The translations under genes were made by a program, and so were the position numbers. From contig DAHUZT010000075.1 in assembly GCA_027315005.1 (NCBI GenBank), positions 1 to 57,863 on the forward strand: a stretch of DNA of 57,863 nucleotides. The letters are read 5' to 3'. Position 1 is the stretch's first letter; each line of letters opens with the position of its first letter. The DNA comes from Acidimicrobiaceae bacterium. GTDB lineage: Bacteria > Actinomycetota > Acidimicrobiia > Acidimicrobiales > RAAP-2. The notes below the pieces were generated by a model. That model was given only the letters and a program-made list of their open reading frames with translations. It was not told the DNA's origin and ran no database searches. This document shows positions 38,910 to 48,388 of this stretch, piece by piece.

Positions 38910-40712
38910 ATGAACCCGTCCCAGACGCCGCGAGTGTTCTCCGAGCGTTACGAGCTCAACCACCTCATCGCTCGCGGTGGCATGGCCGAGGTCTACCGCG
39001 CCCACGACCGCCTGCTGGACCGGCCGGTGGCCCTGAAGGTGCTCTTTCCCGAGCTTTCTGTGGACCGTTCCTTCGTCGAGCGATTCCGGCGGGAGGCACA
39101 GGCGGCGGCCAACCTCTCACATCCCAACATCGTCCCCGTGTTCGACTGGGGTGAGGACACCGGGACCTATTTCATCGTGATGGAGTTCATCGACGGCCGT
39201 CCGCTGTCGTCCATCCTGAAGACCCAGGGCCCCCTCGACGCCGAACGGACGGCCGACATCGGGGTGCACGTGGCGGCGGCCCTCGGCTATGCCCACCGGC
39301 ACAACGTGATCCACCGCGACGTCAAGCCGGGCAACGTGCTGATCACCGACGAGGGTCAGGTCAAGGTCACCGACTTCGGCATCGCCCGTGCGGTCAACAC
39401 CGAGGAGAGCCTGACCCAGACCGGGGCGGTCATGGGCACGGCCACCTACTTCTCCCCGGAGCAGGCCGAAGGGCGCGGCGTGGACGCCCGGAGCGACATC
39501 TACTCGCTCGGGGTGGTGCTGTTCGAGATGTCTACCGGTCGCCCCCCGTTCCTCGGGGACACACCGGTGGCGGTGGCCTCCAAGCACGTACGGGACATCC
39601 CTCCCACTCCGAGGGAGCTCAATCCTTCGATCCCACCCACGTTCGAGGCGATCATCCTCAAGTCCATGGCCAAGGACCAGGCCAACCGGTACCCCACCGC
39701 CGAGGACCTCCGGGCCGATCTCCTCCGCTTCAGTGAGGGCCGCACGGTGCAAGCCGCCTCGGACACCACGGCGATGATGGCGGCCGCCGCCGGCACCACT
39801 GTGGCGATGGGGGCGGTAGCGGCTCCGGATGCCACCCGGACGGTCCCCCTGGGCGCCGACCTGGCCGACGAGCCCGAGGAGGAGGACAAGAAGAACCGGA
39901 CCCGCCGGTACCTGATCCTCCTGGCCATTCTGATCGTGGCCCTGCTCGTGGCCGGGTACTTCCTCGGCCGGAACCTGGGGTACTTCGGAGGAAGTCGGAC
40001 CTTCAGCCTGCCCGACGTTGCCGGTCAGCAGGTGGGACCGGCCACCTCCGCCCTCGACGCGAGCGGACTCACAGTGGTGCGGCACAACCAGGTGTCCGGC
40101 GACGCCCCCGGCACGGTCATCGCGACCAACCCCAAGGGGGGCTCACCGGTCAAGAAGGGCGACACGGTCACCCTGGACGTGGCCGTGGCGCCTCCCCCCA
40201 GGAAGGTGGCGGTACCTTCGGGGCTGGTCGGGGGCAGCGTGAGCAATGCCCAGCAGCTCCTCCAGGCCGCTCACCTCAACTCGAGCGTCAAGTACGTGCA
40301 GAACAGCGCCACCCAGGGCACGGTGCTCAGTACCCAGCCGCCGGCCGGCACCCGGATCGACCAGGGGAGAACGGTGGTGCTCGACGTCTCGTCGGGTCCG
40401 GCCAACGTGCTGGTCCCCTCACTCGCCGGTCAGTCGCAGCCGGCGGCCGAACAGCTGCTCACCAGTGCCGGGCTTACCCCGGGCAGCATCTTCCAGCAGT
40501 CGTCGAACCAGTACGCGGCGGGCATCGTCATCTCGTCCAACCCCGGACCGGGCGCCTCGGTGCCGCCGGGCAGTGCGGTCAGCATCGTGGTCTCGACCGG
40601 CGCGCCGCCACCGCCTACCACGACCACGACCACGACTGCGCCTCCGCCGACCACGACCACGACCACGAGCAAGTCGTCAGGCAATGGCAATGGCAATGGC
40701 AATGGCGGATAG
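38910..40712 (+). CDS. pknB: PknB-type Ser/Thr kinase with three PASTA domains
   Basis: A membrane receptor kinase that senses peptidoglycan fragments and controls wall synthesis and division. The kinase domain (about 10-270) has ARGGMAEVYRA (glycine loop), VALKVL (Lys), HRDVKPGNVL (catalytic loop), DFGIARA and an activation loop ESLTQTGAVMGTATYFSPEQ closely like PknB. A TM segment lies at about 334-355. Three PASTA repeats follow (about 363-555), then a Thr/Pro-rich tail ending in a Gly-Asn repeat encoded by GGCAAT units. The ATG at 38910 is used; a TTG at 38901 is in frame. Only this kinase is present; pknA is absent here. Confidence 0.95.
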   Translation: MNPSQTPRVFSERYELNHLIARGGMAEVYRAHDRLLDRPVALKVLFPELSVDRSFVERFRREAQAAANLSHPNIVPVFDWGEDTGTYFIVMEFIDGRPLSSILKTQGPLDAERTADIGVHVAAALGYAHRHNVIHRDVKPGNVLITDEGQVKVTDFGIARAVNTEESLTQTGAVMGTATYFSPEQAEGRGVDARSDIYSLGVVLFEMSTGRPPFLGDTPVAVASKHVRDIPPTPRELNPSIPPTFEAIILKSMAKDQANRYPTAEDLRADLLRFSEGRTVQAASDTTAMMAAAAGTTVAMGAVAAPDATRTVPLGADLADEPEEEDKKNRTRRYLILLAILIVALLVAGYFLGRNLGYFGGSRTFSLPDVAGQQVGPATSALDASGLTVVRHNQVSGDAPGTVIATNPKGGSPVKKGDTVTLDVAVAPPPRKVAVPSGLVGGSVSNAQQLLQAAHLNSSVKYVQNSATQGTVLSTQPPAGTRIDQGRTVVLDVSSGPANVLVPSLAGQSQPAAEQLLTSAGLTPGSIFQQSSNQYAAGIVISSNPGPGASVPPGSAVSIVVSTGAPPPPTTTTTTTAPPPTTTTTTSKSSGNGNGNGNGG

Positions 40713-40830
40713 GGCTCCGGCTCGTGAGACCGGGTCGTAGCGGCCGACGACCCTGGCCGGCTGCGACCGCAGGCCCCACCTGACCCGTTCGGTCGCTCCG
40801 ATGCCCCAGCTCCCACAGCTGAGCGGGCGT

Positions 40831-41415
40831 TCAGACCGGGCAGCTCGCTGCCAGGAAGTTCGAGAGGAGCGAGGGCCCCTCGCTGGTCAGCAGCGATTCG
40901 GGGTGGAACTGAACCCCTTGGACGTCGAGGTGGCGGTGCCGGAGGCCCATGATCACCCCGTCGCTGGTGGTGGCCGTCACCTCCAGCTCGTCGGGCACCG
41001 AACCGGGGTCGACCACGAGCGAGTGGTAGCGGGTCGCCATGAAGGGGTCGGGCAGCCCGGCGAACACACCCCGGCCGTCGTGGTGGATCGCGGAAGTCTT
41101 CCCGTGCATGAGAGAGGGGGCGGGCACCACCCGGCCACCGAACACCTGGCCGATGGCCTGGTGGCCGAGGCAGACGCCGAGGATCGGGTACTCGCCGGCC
41201 AGCTCTTTGACGGCCTCCATGGTGACCCCGGCGTGCTCCGGACGCCCCGGTCCCGGTGAGATGAGGATGGCATCGGGATGGGCGGCCCTGATGCCATCGG
41301 GGTCGACGGCGTCGTTGCGGTGGACGACCGGCTCCGCACCGAGCTCACCCAGCTCCTGGACGAGGTTGTAGACGAAGGAGTCGTAGTTGTCGATCACCAG
41401 CACGCTCGGCCCCAT
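40831..41415 (-). CDS. trpG: Glutamine amidotransferase subunit of anthranilate/aminodeoxychorismate synthase (TrpG/PabA)
   Basis: This class I amidotransferase supplies ammonia from glutamine to the chorismate-using partner in tryptophan or folate synthesis. The 194-residue protein starts [16 protein letters not shown], has the oxyanion segment [11 protein letters not shown], the nucleophile in [10 protein letters not shown] (Cys about 80) and the His-Glu pair in VQFHPES. Which pathway it serves cannot be told, and no partner subunit is in the window. Its position between pknB and crgA matches the mycobacterial trpG. It is convergent with pknB. Confidence 0.9.
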   Translation of the reverse strand: MGPSVLVIDNYDSFVYNLVQELGELGAEPVVHRNDAVDPDGIRAAHPDAILISPGPGRPEHAGVTMEAVKELAGEYPILGVCLGHQAIGQVFGGRVVPAPSLMHGKTSAIHHDGRGVFAGLPDPFMATRYHSLVVDPGSVPDELEVTATTSDGVIMGLRHRHLDVQGVQFHPESLLTSEGPSLLSNFLAASCPV

Positions 41416-41495
41416 GGGCGATCGAGTGTACCCGCCCGACGTGCGGCCGATCGGGGCGCCAGCGGTGCTGGTGCCGGACTGGGTATTCTTCCGTC

Positions 41496-41798
41496 ATGGC
41501 GACCAGGGCGAAGGCCGGACCGGGCAGGGCACGCCAGAAGGGGCGCTCGGCCAGCGGACGGGTGACCCAGTCGGCGAGGTCCACCGGAGGGGAGCGTTAC
41601 ACCCCTCCGATCCCGAAGAGCGTCAGGGCCAGCCCGCGCTGGATGGGCATCGCGATCATCGCCCTGTTCGCGCTGGGGGCGCTGATCGTGATCTTCAACT
41701 ACGCGGGGCTCTTCCCCGGTGGGGTCAACAACCTGTGGCTGGTGGCCGCCGTGGCCTCGATCTTCGCCGGATTGATCGTGGCCACCCGCTACCACTGA
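41496..41798 (+). CDS. crgA: Cell division protein CrgA
   Basis: CrgA is a small two-TM division protein of actinobacteria that contacts FtsZ, FtsQ and PBPs. The 100-residue protein has a basic N-terminal tail, the conserved SPRWMGIAI entry to TM1 (about 49-70), a short loop FPGGVNNLW and TM2 (about 79-95) ending in ATRYH. It is transcribed divergently from trpG with 80 bases between. The position beside trpG and pknB is diagnostic. Confidence 0.9.
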   Translation: MATRAKAGPGRARQKGRSASGRVTQSARSTGGERYTPPIPKSVRASPRWMGIAIIALFALGALIVIFNYAGLFPGGVNNLWLVAAVASIFAGLIVATRYH

Positions 41799-41913
41799 GC
41801 CACCCGCCACGATTGAGCCATCTTCCGGCCCGGAGGGGCCTGGACGAAACCACCCGACCGGTGCGGAAGTTCGAGATCGACCCCGACCGGCTACCTGCAA
41901 GCCGGTCGAGCGG

Positions 41914-43095
41914 TCAACTCAGGCGCTCGATGACGGTGGCGTTGGCCATGCCGCCGCCCTCGCACATGGTGAGCAACCCGTAGCGACCACTGGTGCGTTC
42001 CAGCTCGTTGAGGAGGGAGGCCATGAGTTTGGCACCCGACGCTCCGAGGGGATGTCCGAGGGCGATGGCTCCCCCGTTGACATTCACCTTCTCCATGTCG
42101 GCGCCGGTCTCCTTCTGCCAGGCCAGGACGACGGGAGCGAAGGCTTCGTTGATTTCGACGACATCGATGTCGTCGATGGTCAGCTTGGCCCTCTCCAGCA
42201 CGGCCCTGGTAGCCGGGATCGGACCGGTGAGCATGGTGATCGGATCGCTGCCGGCCACGGCGAAGGCCCGAAAGCGGGCACGAGCGCGCAGTCCGAGGGA
42301 CGAGGCTTTCTCCTCACTCATGATCAGCACGCCGGAGGCTCCGTCGGTGATCTGGGACGAGTTGCCGGCGGTGATCCGTCCGTTCTCGGAGCGAAAGGCC
42401 GGCTTCAGCTTGGCCAGCGTGTCGACCGTGCTGTCAGGTCGGATGCCCTCGTCGGTGGCGAAGAGCTCGTCGGTGTCGACCCGATCGTCATCCTTCACCG
42501 CCACAGGGATGATCTCATGTTCGAAGCGGCCCTCGGCGGTGGCCCGGGCGGCCCGCTGATGGGACCGGGCCGAGAATTCGTCGAGCTGCTCGCGGCTCAG
42601 GTCCCACTGCTCGGCGATGAGCTCGGCCCCTTCGCCCTGGCTGACCAGCCCGCCCCGTCCGGCATAGCGGTCCATCACCCGCGGACCGAATGGGAAGCCG
42701 AGGTCGCGCACCACTGACGATCCCATGGGTGTGCGGGTCATCACCTCGACGCCGCCGCCGATCACCGTGTCGTAGGCGCCGGCGATGACACCTTGCGCAC
42801 CGAAGTGGATCGCCTGCTGCGAGGAGCCGCATTGCCGGTCGATGGTGGTGGCGGGCACAGACTCGGGAAAGCCGGCGGCCAGGACCGCGTTCCGGGCGAC
42901 GTTGAGCGACTGTTCGCCCACCTGCATGACACACCCCATGATCACGTCGTCGACGATGGCAGGGTCGAGATCGTTGCGCTCGACCAGCGTCTTGAGCGGT
43001 TCCGAGGCGAGGTCAGCGGCGTGCCAGTTGCGCAGCTTCCCGTTGCGCTTGCCACCGGCGGTGCGAACGGCATCGACGATCACGGCTTCGGTCAT
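41914..43095 (-). CDS. Acetyl-CoA C-acyltransferase (thiolase)
   Basis: A 393-residue thiolase for beta-oxidation or acetoacetyl-CoA metabolism. The acyl-accepting Cys lies in DRQCGSSQQA (about 90). The C-terminal catalytic residues are in NVNGGAIALGHPLGASG (His) and in MCEGGGMANA, where the second Cys of the CxGGG motif is present. Length is normal. The ATG at 43095 follows AAGGAGAG; the frame is open upstream to 43161 without similarity. Sequence style is close to steroid or fatty-acid thiolases (FadA group), but the substrate is unknown. Confidence 0.92.
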   Translation of the reverse strand: MTEAVIVDAVRTAGGKRNGKLRNWHAADLASEPLKTLVERNDLDPAIVDDVIMGCVMQVGEQSLNVARNAVLAAGFPESVPATTIDRQCGSSQQAIHFGAQGVIAGAYDTVIGGGVEVMTRTPMGSSVVRDLGFPFGPRVMDRYAGRGGLVSQGEGAELIAEQWDLSREQLDEFSARSHQRAARATAEGRFEHEIIPVAVKDDDRVDTDELFATDEGIRPDSTVDTLAKLKPAFRSENGRITAGNSSQITDGASGVLIMSEEKASSLGLRARARFRAFAVAGSDPITMLTGPIPATRAVLERAKLTIDDIDVVEINEAFAPVVLAWQKETGADMEKVNVNGGAIALGHPLGASGAKLMASLLNELERTSGRYGLLTMCEGGGMANATVIERLS

Positions 43096-43370
43096 AGTGC
43101 TCTCCTTATGGTCGATCGGGGTCGGCTCGCCGCTCCGTGTCGGTCGGTCCGGCGTTGTCACCGGTACGGGCGGTCCCCGGACAGATCGGCGCCCTTTTGG
43201 CCACGGTCGGCTGTTCGCGCTTCTGGTGGGACCACTCTAGGCGGACCTGGTTGACCGCGGTCCAGCCGTTGCGCCCATCGCCGATCGATCAGGGACGGGG
43301 GAGCCATGTGCGTGGCCACCCCTGGAGGAGCCCGCGGCCACTGAGACAGGCGGCCACTACGGTGTCGGTC

Positions 43371-43814
43371 GTGATCGCGAGCCGCAAGGACATGGACCGT
43401 TGGCTGGGAAACGGGGGCATGCCCCTGATCGGCACAGTGGGGGGTGCATTCGAGGCCTACGGGGTCGACGGCGAGGAGCTCGGCTGGGTGACGGGAACCT
43501 TCGTTCCCACCCCAGAGGCATGCAACCCTCACGGGGTGGTGCAGGCCGGGGTGCACGGCCTCTTGCTCGACGCGTCGATGAACTTCGCCATCAACGCCGG
43601 CCTGCCCGGCCGAGACCGGACTCGCGCCACCCTCGAGATGAAGATCGAGACGATGCGGCCGGCGGCGGTGGGGGAGACCTACAGGTTGCGGGGCGAGGTG
43701 GTCCGCATGGCTCGGCAGGTGTCGTACGGCGAGGCCACTATCGTCGAACCGGCTGGGGCGATCGTCAGCCGGTCGACCGGGACGTTCTTGCTCCATCGGC
43801 ACGAAGAGGGGTGA
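43371..43814 (+). CDS. PaaI-type hotdog-fold thioesterase
   Basis: A hotdog-fold acyl-CoA thioesterase of about 147 residues. The family motif appears as NPHGVVQAGVHGLLLDASMNFA (HGG replaced by HGV), with the Asp of LLDA as the likely catalytic residue. TLEMKIETMRPAAVGETYRLRGEVV is the central-sheet signature. It is divergent from the thiolase gene with a 275-base gap that shows no gene. Starts at GTG 43371, GTG 43362 or ATG 43392 are all possible; none has a strong ribosome site. Confidence 0.8.
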   Translation: MIASRKDMDRWLGNGGMPLIGTVGGAFEAYGVDGEELGWVTGTFVPTPEACNPHGVVQAGVHGLLLDASMNFAINAGLPGRDRTRATLEMKIETMRPAAVGETYRLRGEVVRMARQVSYGEATIVEPAGAIVSRSTGTFLLHRHEEG

Positions 43815-43942
43815 CTCGCGCTCCGCACCTCTGACTCCGCGCCTCTGACTCCGGCGCTGTGGCCGTGGTGCGCCAATCGTGGTGAACGGCACCACCATCG
43901 TCGTCATCGGACCCCGCGCCCGACCGGACCCCTTCCTGTCCC

Positions 43943-44677
43943 ATGAGCACAACCACAACCCACAACCGCCCACGATCGGCCAGAACCCCCACCGTCGGAG
44001 ACGGACGCTGTCCGGTCTGCGCAAGTCCGGCGCCTGGCGCTCGGGGCCTGTGCTACTGCTGCCGGGTCTTGGTTGCCCAGCTCCGGCTGCCCCTGAGTCC
44101 GGTCGTCTCGATGGCAGAGTTCGGCGCGGGGGACCCGATGCACCGGTGGCTCCGTGGATACAAGGACGCGCCGTTACCCGAGGCACGCAGGGCCTGCATC
44201 GTCCGCCTCGCCCGGATGTTGCGGGCGTTCACCACGGGCGAGGGCATCCACTTCGGTGGTCGTTCCGGTGCGCACTCGGGCCCTACCGGTGCGACCTGGG
44301 ACATCTTGATCACCGTCCCCTCGACCACGAGACCGGGTGCTCCGCCGGTCGGAGGCGTTCTCACCCTGGTGCCAGAACTCGGGCCGGTCGGCCCGCTGGT
44401 CCTGATCCCGGGCCCCGAGCCTGCCGATCACCTTCGGGTCTGCCGGGAGAGCTTCCTCCCCGCCGCTTCGGTCGAGGCCGTTCGTGGTCGGAGGGCCTTG
44501 GTCGTCGACGACACCTACGTCACCGGCGCACGTGCCCAGAGCGCCTCGGCCGCCCTCAGGCTGTCCGGTGTCGAAGTGGTCGGCATCCTCGTCCTCGGTC
44601 TGTGGCGATCGGGGACCGTCGGGGGTTCCGAGGTACGGAGCGAAGGCGGGCAAGGGGGTTCTTCCGTCGTCCGATGA
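43943..44677 (+). CDS. ComF-family phosphoribosyltransferase-like protein
   Basis: A 244-residue ComF-type protein. The N-terminal zinc-finger-like part has CPVCASP and LCYCC. The C-terminal half is a type I phosphoribosyltransferase fold with the PRPP-loop ALVVDDTYVTGARAQSAS (about 185-202). ComF proteins function in DNA uptake in competent bacteria, and many actinobacteria have homologues of unknown role. No other competence genes are visible in the window. The ATG at 43943 gives an N-terminus of normal length. Confidence 0.82.
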   Translation: MSTTTTHNRPRSARTPTVGDGRCPVCASPAPGARGLCYCCRVLVAQLRLPLSPVVSMAEFGAGDPMHRWLRGYKDAPLPEARRACIVRLARMLRAFTTGEGIHFGGRSGAHSGPTGATWDILITVPSTTRPGAPPVGGVLTLVPELGPVGPLVLIPGPEPADHLRVCRESFLPAASVEAVRGRRALVVDDTYVTGARAQSASAALRLSGVEVVGILVLGLWRSGTVGGSEVRSEGGQGGSSVVR

Positions 44678-44727
44678 TCGGGCCACGAGGAGCGCTGTGC
44701 TGATCGGAGCTGGGCTAGACCAGGGAG

Positions 44728-45663
44728 ATGCTCCTACGTGTGTTCACCGAGCCCCAACAGGGTGCCTCATACGACGATCTCCTCGCCGTTGCCCAAGCGG
44801 CGGAGTCGCTCGGATTCGACGGATTCTTCCGGAGCGACCACTACCTGGCCATCAGTGGTGACGGCCAGCCCGGTCCCACAGATGCCTGGACGACGCTGGC
44901 CGGATTGGCCAGGGAGACCAGTCGCATCCGGCTGGGCACTCTGGTGACGTCGGCAACCTTCCGCCATCCGGGCCCGCTTGCGATCTCGGTGGCCCAGGTG
45001 GACGCCATGAGCGGGGGAAGGGTCGAGCTCGGGCTCGGTGCCGGCTGGTACGAGGCGGAGCACACCGCCTACGGCATACCCTTCCCGCCCCTCGGCGAGC
45101 GGTTCGATCGCCTCGAGGAACAGCTTGCAATCGTCACCGGGTTGTGGTCGACGCCCGCCGGCGAACAGTTCTCTTACGAGGGCGAGCACTACCGTCTTGC
45201 CGACGCCCCGGCCCTTCCGAAGCCGCTCCAGCGGCCGGGTCCCCCGGTCATCGTCGGTGGTGGCGGTGCGCGGCGGACGCCGCGGCTGGCTGCAGCCTTC
45301 GCATCGGAGTTCAACTTGCCCTTCACCGCGGTGGGGGGTACTTCCGATCAGTTCAACCGGGTGACCGCTGCCTGCCGGGCGGCCGGGCGCGAACCGAGGT
45401 CGATCCACCTTTCGGTCGCCCAGGTGGTGTGTTGCGGCCGGGACGAGTCGGAGATCGCCCGGCGAGCGGCCTCCATCGGACGCCAGGTTGAGAACCTTCG
45501 GGCCGACGGGCTGTGCGGAACGCCCGATGAGGTGATGGCCAAACTGTCCGACTACGCCGGGGTGGGGGCGAGCCGGGTGTACCTCCAAGTGCTCGACCTC
45601 CACGACCTCGACCACCTCGCGCTCATCGCCGAATCCATCCTGCCTCGGTGCGCAGCCCTGTGA
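44728..45663 (+). CDS. LLM-class F420-dependent oxidoreductase
   Basis: A 311-residue luciferase-like (beta/alpha)8-barrel protein. The N-terminal VFTEPQQGASYDDLLAVAQAAESLGFDGFF and DAMSGGRVELGLGAGWYEAEH segments are those of the F420-binding subgroup. PPVIVGGGGARRTPRLAA is the later phosphate-binding loop. F420 use is inferred from family membership; no cofactor can be proven. The gene is convergent with a second LLM-family gene 31 bases downstream. Substrate unknown. Confidence 0.88.
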   Translation: MLLRVFTEPQQGASYDDLLAVAQAAESLGFDGFFRSDHYLAISGDGQPGPTDAWTTLAGLARETSRIRLGTLVTSATFRHPGPLAISVAQVDAMSGGRVELGLGAGWYEAEHTAYGIPFPPLGERFDRLEEQLAIVTGLWSTPAGEQFSYEGEHYRLADAPALPKPLQRPGPPVIVGGGGARRTPRLAAAFASEFNLPFTAVGGTSDQFNRVTAACRAAGREPRSIHLSVAQVVCCGRDESEIARRAASIGRQVENLRADGLCGTPDEVMAKLSDYAGVGASRVYLQVLDLHDLDHLALIAESILPRCAAL

Positions 45664-45694
45664 CTGCCGATTGACCGGTCATCGTTGCCGAGCA

Positions 45695-46720
45695 TCAGTT
45701 CCTGGAGGAGCGTCCTCGTCCCGTGCTGGAGGCGGCCCAGGAGCGGGAGACCAGGGTGAGGGACCGGGCCCGCGCCTCGAAGGAGTGGACCCGGGTGGAC
45801 AGCATGAGCTCGTCGGCCCCGGTGCGAGCCTGAAGATCGTCCAGACCCCGCACGACAGAATCGGGGTCCCCGATCAGGTGGGTGGCGGTCGTGGCATCGA
45901 TGAGGGCACGCTCCTCGGGAGTGTAGGGATGGCTGGCCGCCTCGTCCGGCGACACGATGGGTCCGAGCCGGCCGGTGCGAAGTTGCAGGATGGTCAGCTC
46001 GGAGGGGCCTGCTAGCCAACGGGCCTCCTCATAGGAATCGGCACAGAGTACGGAGACCGCCACCATCAGCTTCGGCCGGTCGAGCAGAAAGGAGGGACGG
46101 AAGCGGCTCCGGTACAGGTCGACGGCCGCGTCGAGCTGTCCGGGACTGAAATGATACGCGAAGGAGAACGGCAGACCCAGTAGCCCGGCCAGCTGGGCGC
46201 TGAAGGTGGACGAGCCGAGTAACCAGAGCTCGGGAAGGTAGCCCTGTCCGGGGACGGCGGTGGGACGGAAAGGCGCCGACCCGTCGGCCCCGGTCAGATA
46301 GCCGACCAGCTCGATGACGGCATCGGGGAACCGTTCCGCCGAGAGGTCGGCGGTCCGCCGAAGTGCGCGCGCCGTGGCGGGGTCGGTGCCCGGGGCGCGT
46401 CCCAGTCCGAGATCGATCCGCCCGGGATGCAGTGCCTCGAGCGTGGCGAACTGCTCGGCGATCACGAATGGGGCATGGTTGGGCAACATGACCCCGCCCG
46501 CTCCCACCCGGAGGGTGGTGGTGGCGTCAGCCAGGTGGCCCACCAGCACGGCCGGTGCCGAACTCGCCACCTGGGGCATTCCGTGGTGCTCGGCTACCCA
46601 CAGTCGGTGATAGCCCAGCTCTTCGACCACACCGGCCAGCCGGGTGGTGTCGGCCAGGGCGTCACCCGCCGAGCTGTTCTTGGCCACGGTGGCGAGGTCC
46701 AGGACGGAAAGGTGCGCCAT
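45695..46720 (-). CDS. LLM-class flavin-dependent oxidoreductase (MsnO8/YhbW type)
   Basis: A 341-residue luciferase-like protein. It starts [19 protein letters not shown], the typical lead of the alkanal-monooxygenase-like subgroup, and has [40 protein letters not shown] and [14 protein letters not shown]. These resemble FMN-dependent members and not the F420 class, so the two neighbouring LLM genes are not recent duplicates. The ATG at 46720 is preferred over the longer frame to 46762 because it places the first strand at the N-terminus. Confidence 0.88.
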   Translation of the reverse strand: MAHLSVLDLATVAKNSSAGDALADTTRLAGVVEELGYHRLWVAEHHGMPQVASSAPAVLVGHLADATTTLRVGAGGVMLPNHAPFVIAEQFATLEALHPGRIDLGLGRAPGTDPATARALRRTADLSAERFPDAVIELVGYLTGADGSAPFRPTAVPGQGYLPELWLLGSSTFSAQLAGLLGLPFSFAYHFSPGQLDAAVDLYRSRFRPSFLLDRPKLMVAVSVLCADSYEEARWLAGPSELTILQLRTGRLGPIVSPDEAASHPYTPEERALIDATTATHLIGDPDSVVRGLDDLQARTGADELMLSTRVHSFEARARSLTLVSRSWAASSTGRGRSSRN

Positions 46721-46819
46721 GACAGTGGTCAACACCCCGCCGGCAACGGGCCTTCCCGCCACCGGCCAGCGGCTCGAGACCAGCCTCGCCCACTCGGTAA
46801 GCGAGGTGGTCGATCGCCA

Positions 46820-47290
46820 TCAGGTCCCCGAAGCGGTGAGCTCCTCGATCCGGGCCAGGGTCTTTGCCATGTTGGAACGGGTGGTCTCGGGGAGCTTGCC
46901 CAGGCGGAGGAGAACCCGTTGATGGTCGTCGGAGATGTCCCAGCTCTCGGTGACCTTGGTGCCGCCCTCCACCGGATCGAGCTCGTACCGCCAGATGCGA
47001 CCCCCTACCAGGTTGCCGACGAACCCCTTGGGTCTGGCCTGCCAGGCGATCCGGCGGTTCTCCTCGAACTCGATCACGGTGTTGACCATCGAGTACCGGA
47101 TGCCCATCTGCATGGCCATGCCGAACGTCGTTCCCATGGCCAGTCGACGAGGCCCTTCGACCTTGGCCTCCTTGACCGTGCCCGACCCATCGATGTCGGG
47201 ATGTCTCGTCGGGTCGGCCAGAAGGTCGAAGATGGAGCTGGCCGAGGTGGGGACGACCCGCTCGACCGAGATGACGGAGCCGTCCATCAT
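46820..47290 (-). CDS. SRPBCC (START-like) family protein
   Basis: A 156-residue helix-grip-fold protein. VISVERVVPTSASSIFDLLADPTRHPDIDGSG is the standard N-terminal strand-helix of the polyketide-cyclase/START group. GGTKVTESWDI is the late strand pair before the long C-terminal helix. Such proteins bind hydrophobic ligands or catalyse aromatase/cyclase steps; the ligand is unknown. The double ATG start (47290/47287) is preceded by AAAGGAGGAG. Confidence 0.85.
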   Translation of the reverse strand: MMDGSVISVERVVPTSASSIFDLLADPTRHPDIDGSGTVKEAKVEGPRRLAMGTTFGMAMQMGIRYSMVNTVIEFEENRRIAWQARPKGFVGNLVGGRIWRYELDPVEGGTKVTESWDISDDHQRVLLRLGKLPETTRSNMAKTLARIEELTASGT

Positions 47291-47377
47291 GCTCCTCCTT
47301 TCGCATGCGTCACGGTGTGAACGTCGGAGAGTGCCCTCACTGTGCGACCTCGTCCGTCCGACCGGTCGGATCCACGG

Positions 47378-48169
47378 TCACAGACCGAGGCTGGCGTGCA
47401 TCAGCCCGCCGTCGACGAAGACGGTGGTGGCGGTTACGTAGCTCGCACCGTCGCCGGCCAGGTAGGTCACGACCGAGGCGATGTCCTGCGGCTCTGCCAT
47501 CCGGCCGAGCGGGATGGCCGCATTGAGCTTGGAGAGCAGCGTCGGATCGCTCACGGTCGACTTGTTGATGGGGGTGTCGACAGCTCCTGGGCCGACACCG
47601 ACCACGGTGATGCCGTGTGGGGCCAGCTCGATGCCGGCCGTGCGGGTGAGCATGCGCATGCCCCCTTTGGACAGGCAGTACGGAGTGTTTCCCGGCATGG
47701 GCCAGTCCTCGTGCACCGAAGTCATGTTGATGATCCGTCCCCCACCGCCCTGGGCGATCATCTGGGATGCGGCCAGCTGGGTACCGAAGAACGCGCTCTT
47801 CAGATTGATGTCGAGCACCCGCTGGTACTGCTCCTCGGTGGTGTCGAGTATTGAGGAGCGCGTTTCGATGCCGGCGTTGTTGACCATGATGTCGACACGT
47901 CCGAATCTGGAGACGGCCGCATCGATCAGCTTCTTCAGGTCTTCGACCTTGCTCACGTCGGCCTCGACCCCGAGGGCCTGTTCACCGAGCTCGCGCAGGG
48001 ATTGCTCGAGCGCATCCTCGGCGGCCTTGTCGGCGACGTAATCGATGACGAGGTTGGCACCGTTGCCGGCCAGGGCGAGGACGACCGCCTTGCCGATCCC
48101 CGTGTTGCCTCCGGTGACGATTGCGGTTCTCCCATGGAGGCTGGCCCCATCGGTGTGCGTGGCGTCCAT
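47378..48169 (-). CDS. Short-chain dehydrogenase/reductase
   Basis: A 263-residue classical SDR. The cofactor motif is TGGNTGIG (about 19-26), the NNAG motif is present, and the catalytic Ser-Tyr-Lys are in TSVHED and YCLSK. The C-terminal IPLGRMAEPQDIASVVTYLAGD and FVDGGL are the glucose-1-dehydrogenase-like subgroup signature. The ATG at 48169 follows AAGGAG. It may share a transcript with the SRPBCC gene 88 bases downstream. Substrate unknown. Confidence 0.92.
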   Translation of the reverse strand: MDATHTDGASLHGRTAIVTGGNTGIGKAVVLALAGNGANLVIDYVADKAAEDALEQSLRELGEQALGVEADVSKVEDLKKLIDAAVSRFGRVDIMVNNAGIETRSSILDTTEEQYQRVLDINLKSAFFGTQLAASQMIAQGGGGRIINMTSVHEDWPMPGNTPYCLSKGGMRMLTRTAGIELAPHGITVVGVGPGAVDTPINKSTVSDPTLLSKLNAAIPLGRMAEPQDIASVVTYLAGDGASYVTATTVFVDGGLMHASLGL

Positions 48170-48388
48170 GCTGCTCCTTGATCGCGCTCGTGGCGGCTCT
48201 CGATGCTTCGGACGACCCGGTACGAGATCGACTGGTTCGCTGGCCGAATCGCATCGAATCCTAACGGGGTTACGGCAGGAGGATCCGGGCAGGCCGGTCC
48301 CCCTGCTGCTCCCGAAGGATGGTGGCCATCAACGGCGCCCGGCAATGGCATCATCACTGTCGTGGTCACGGCCAGAGGACCCCATCCG

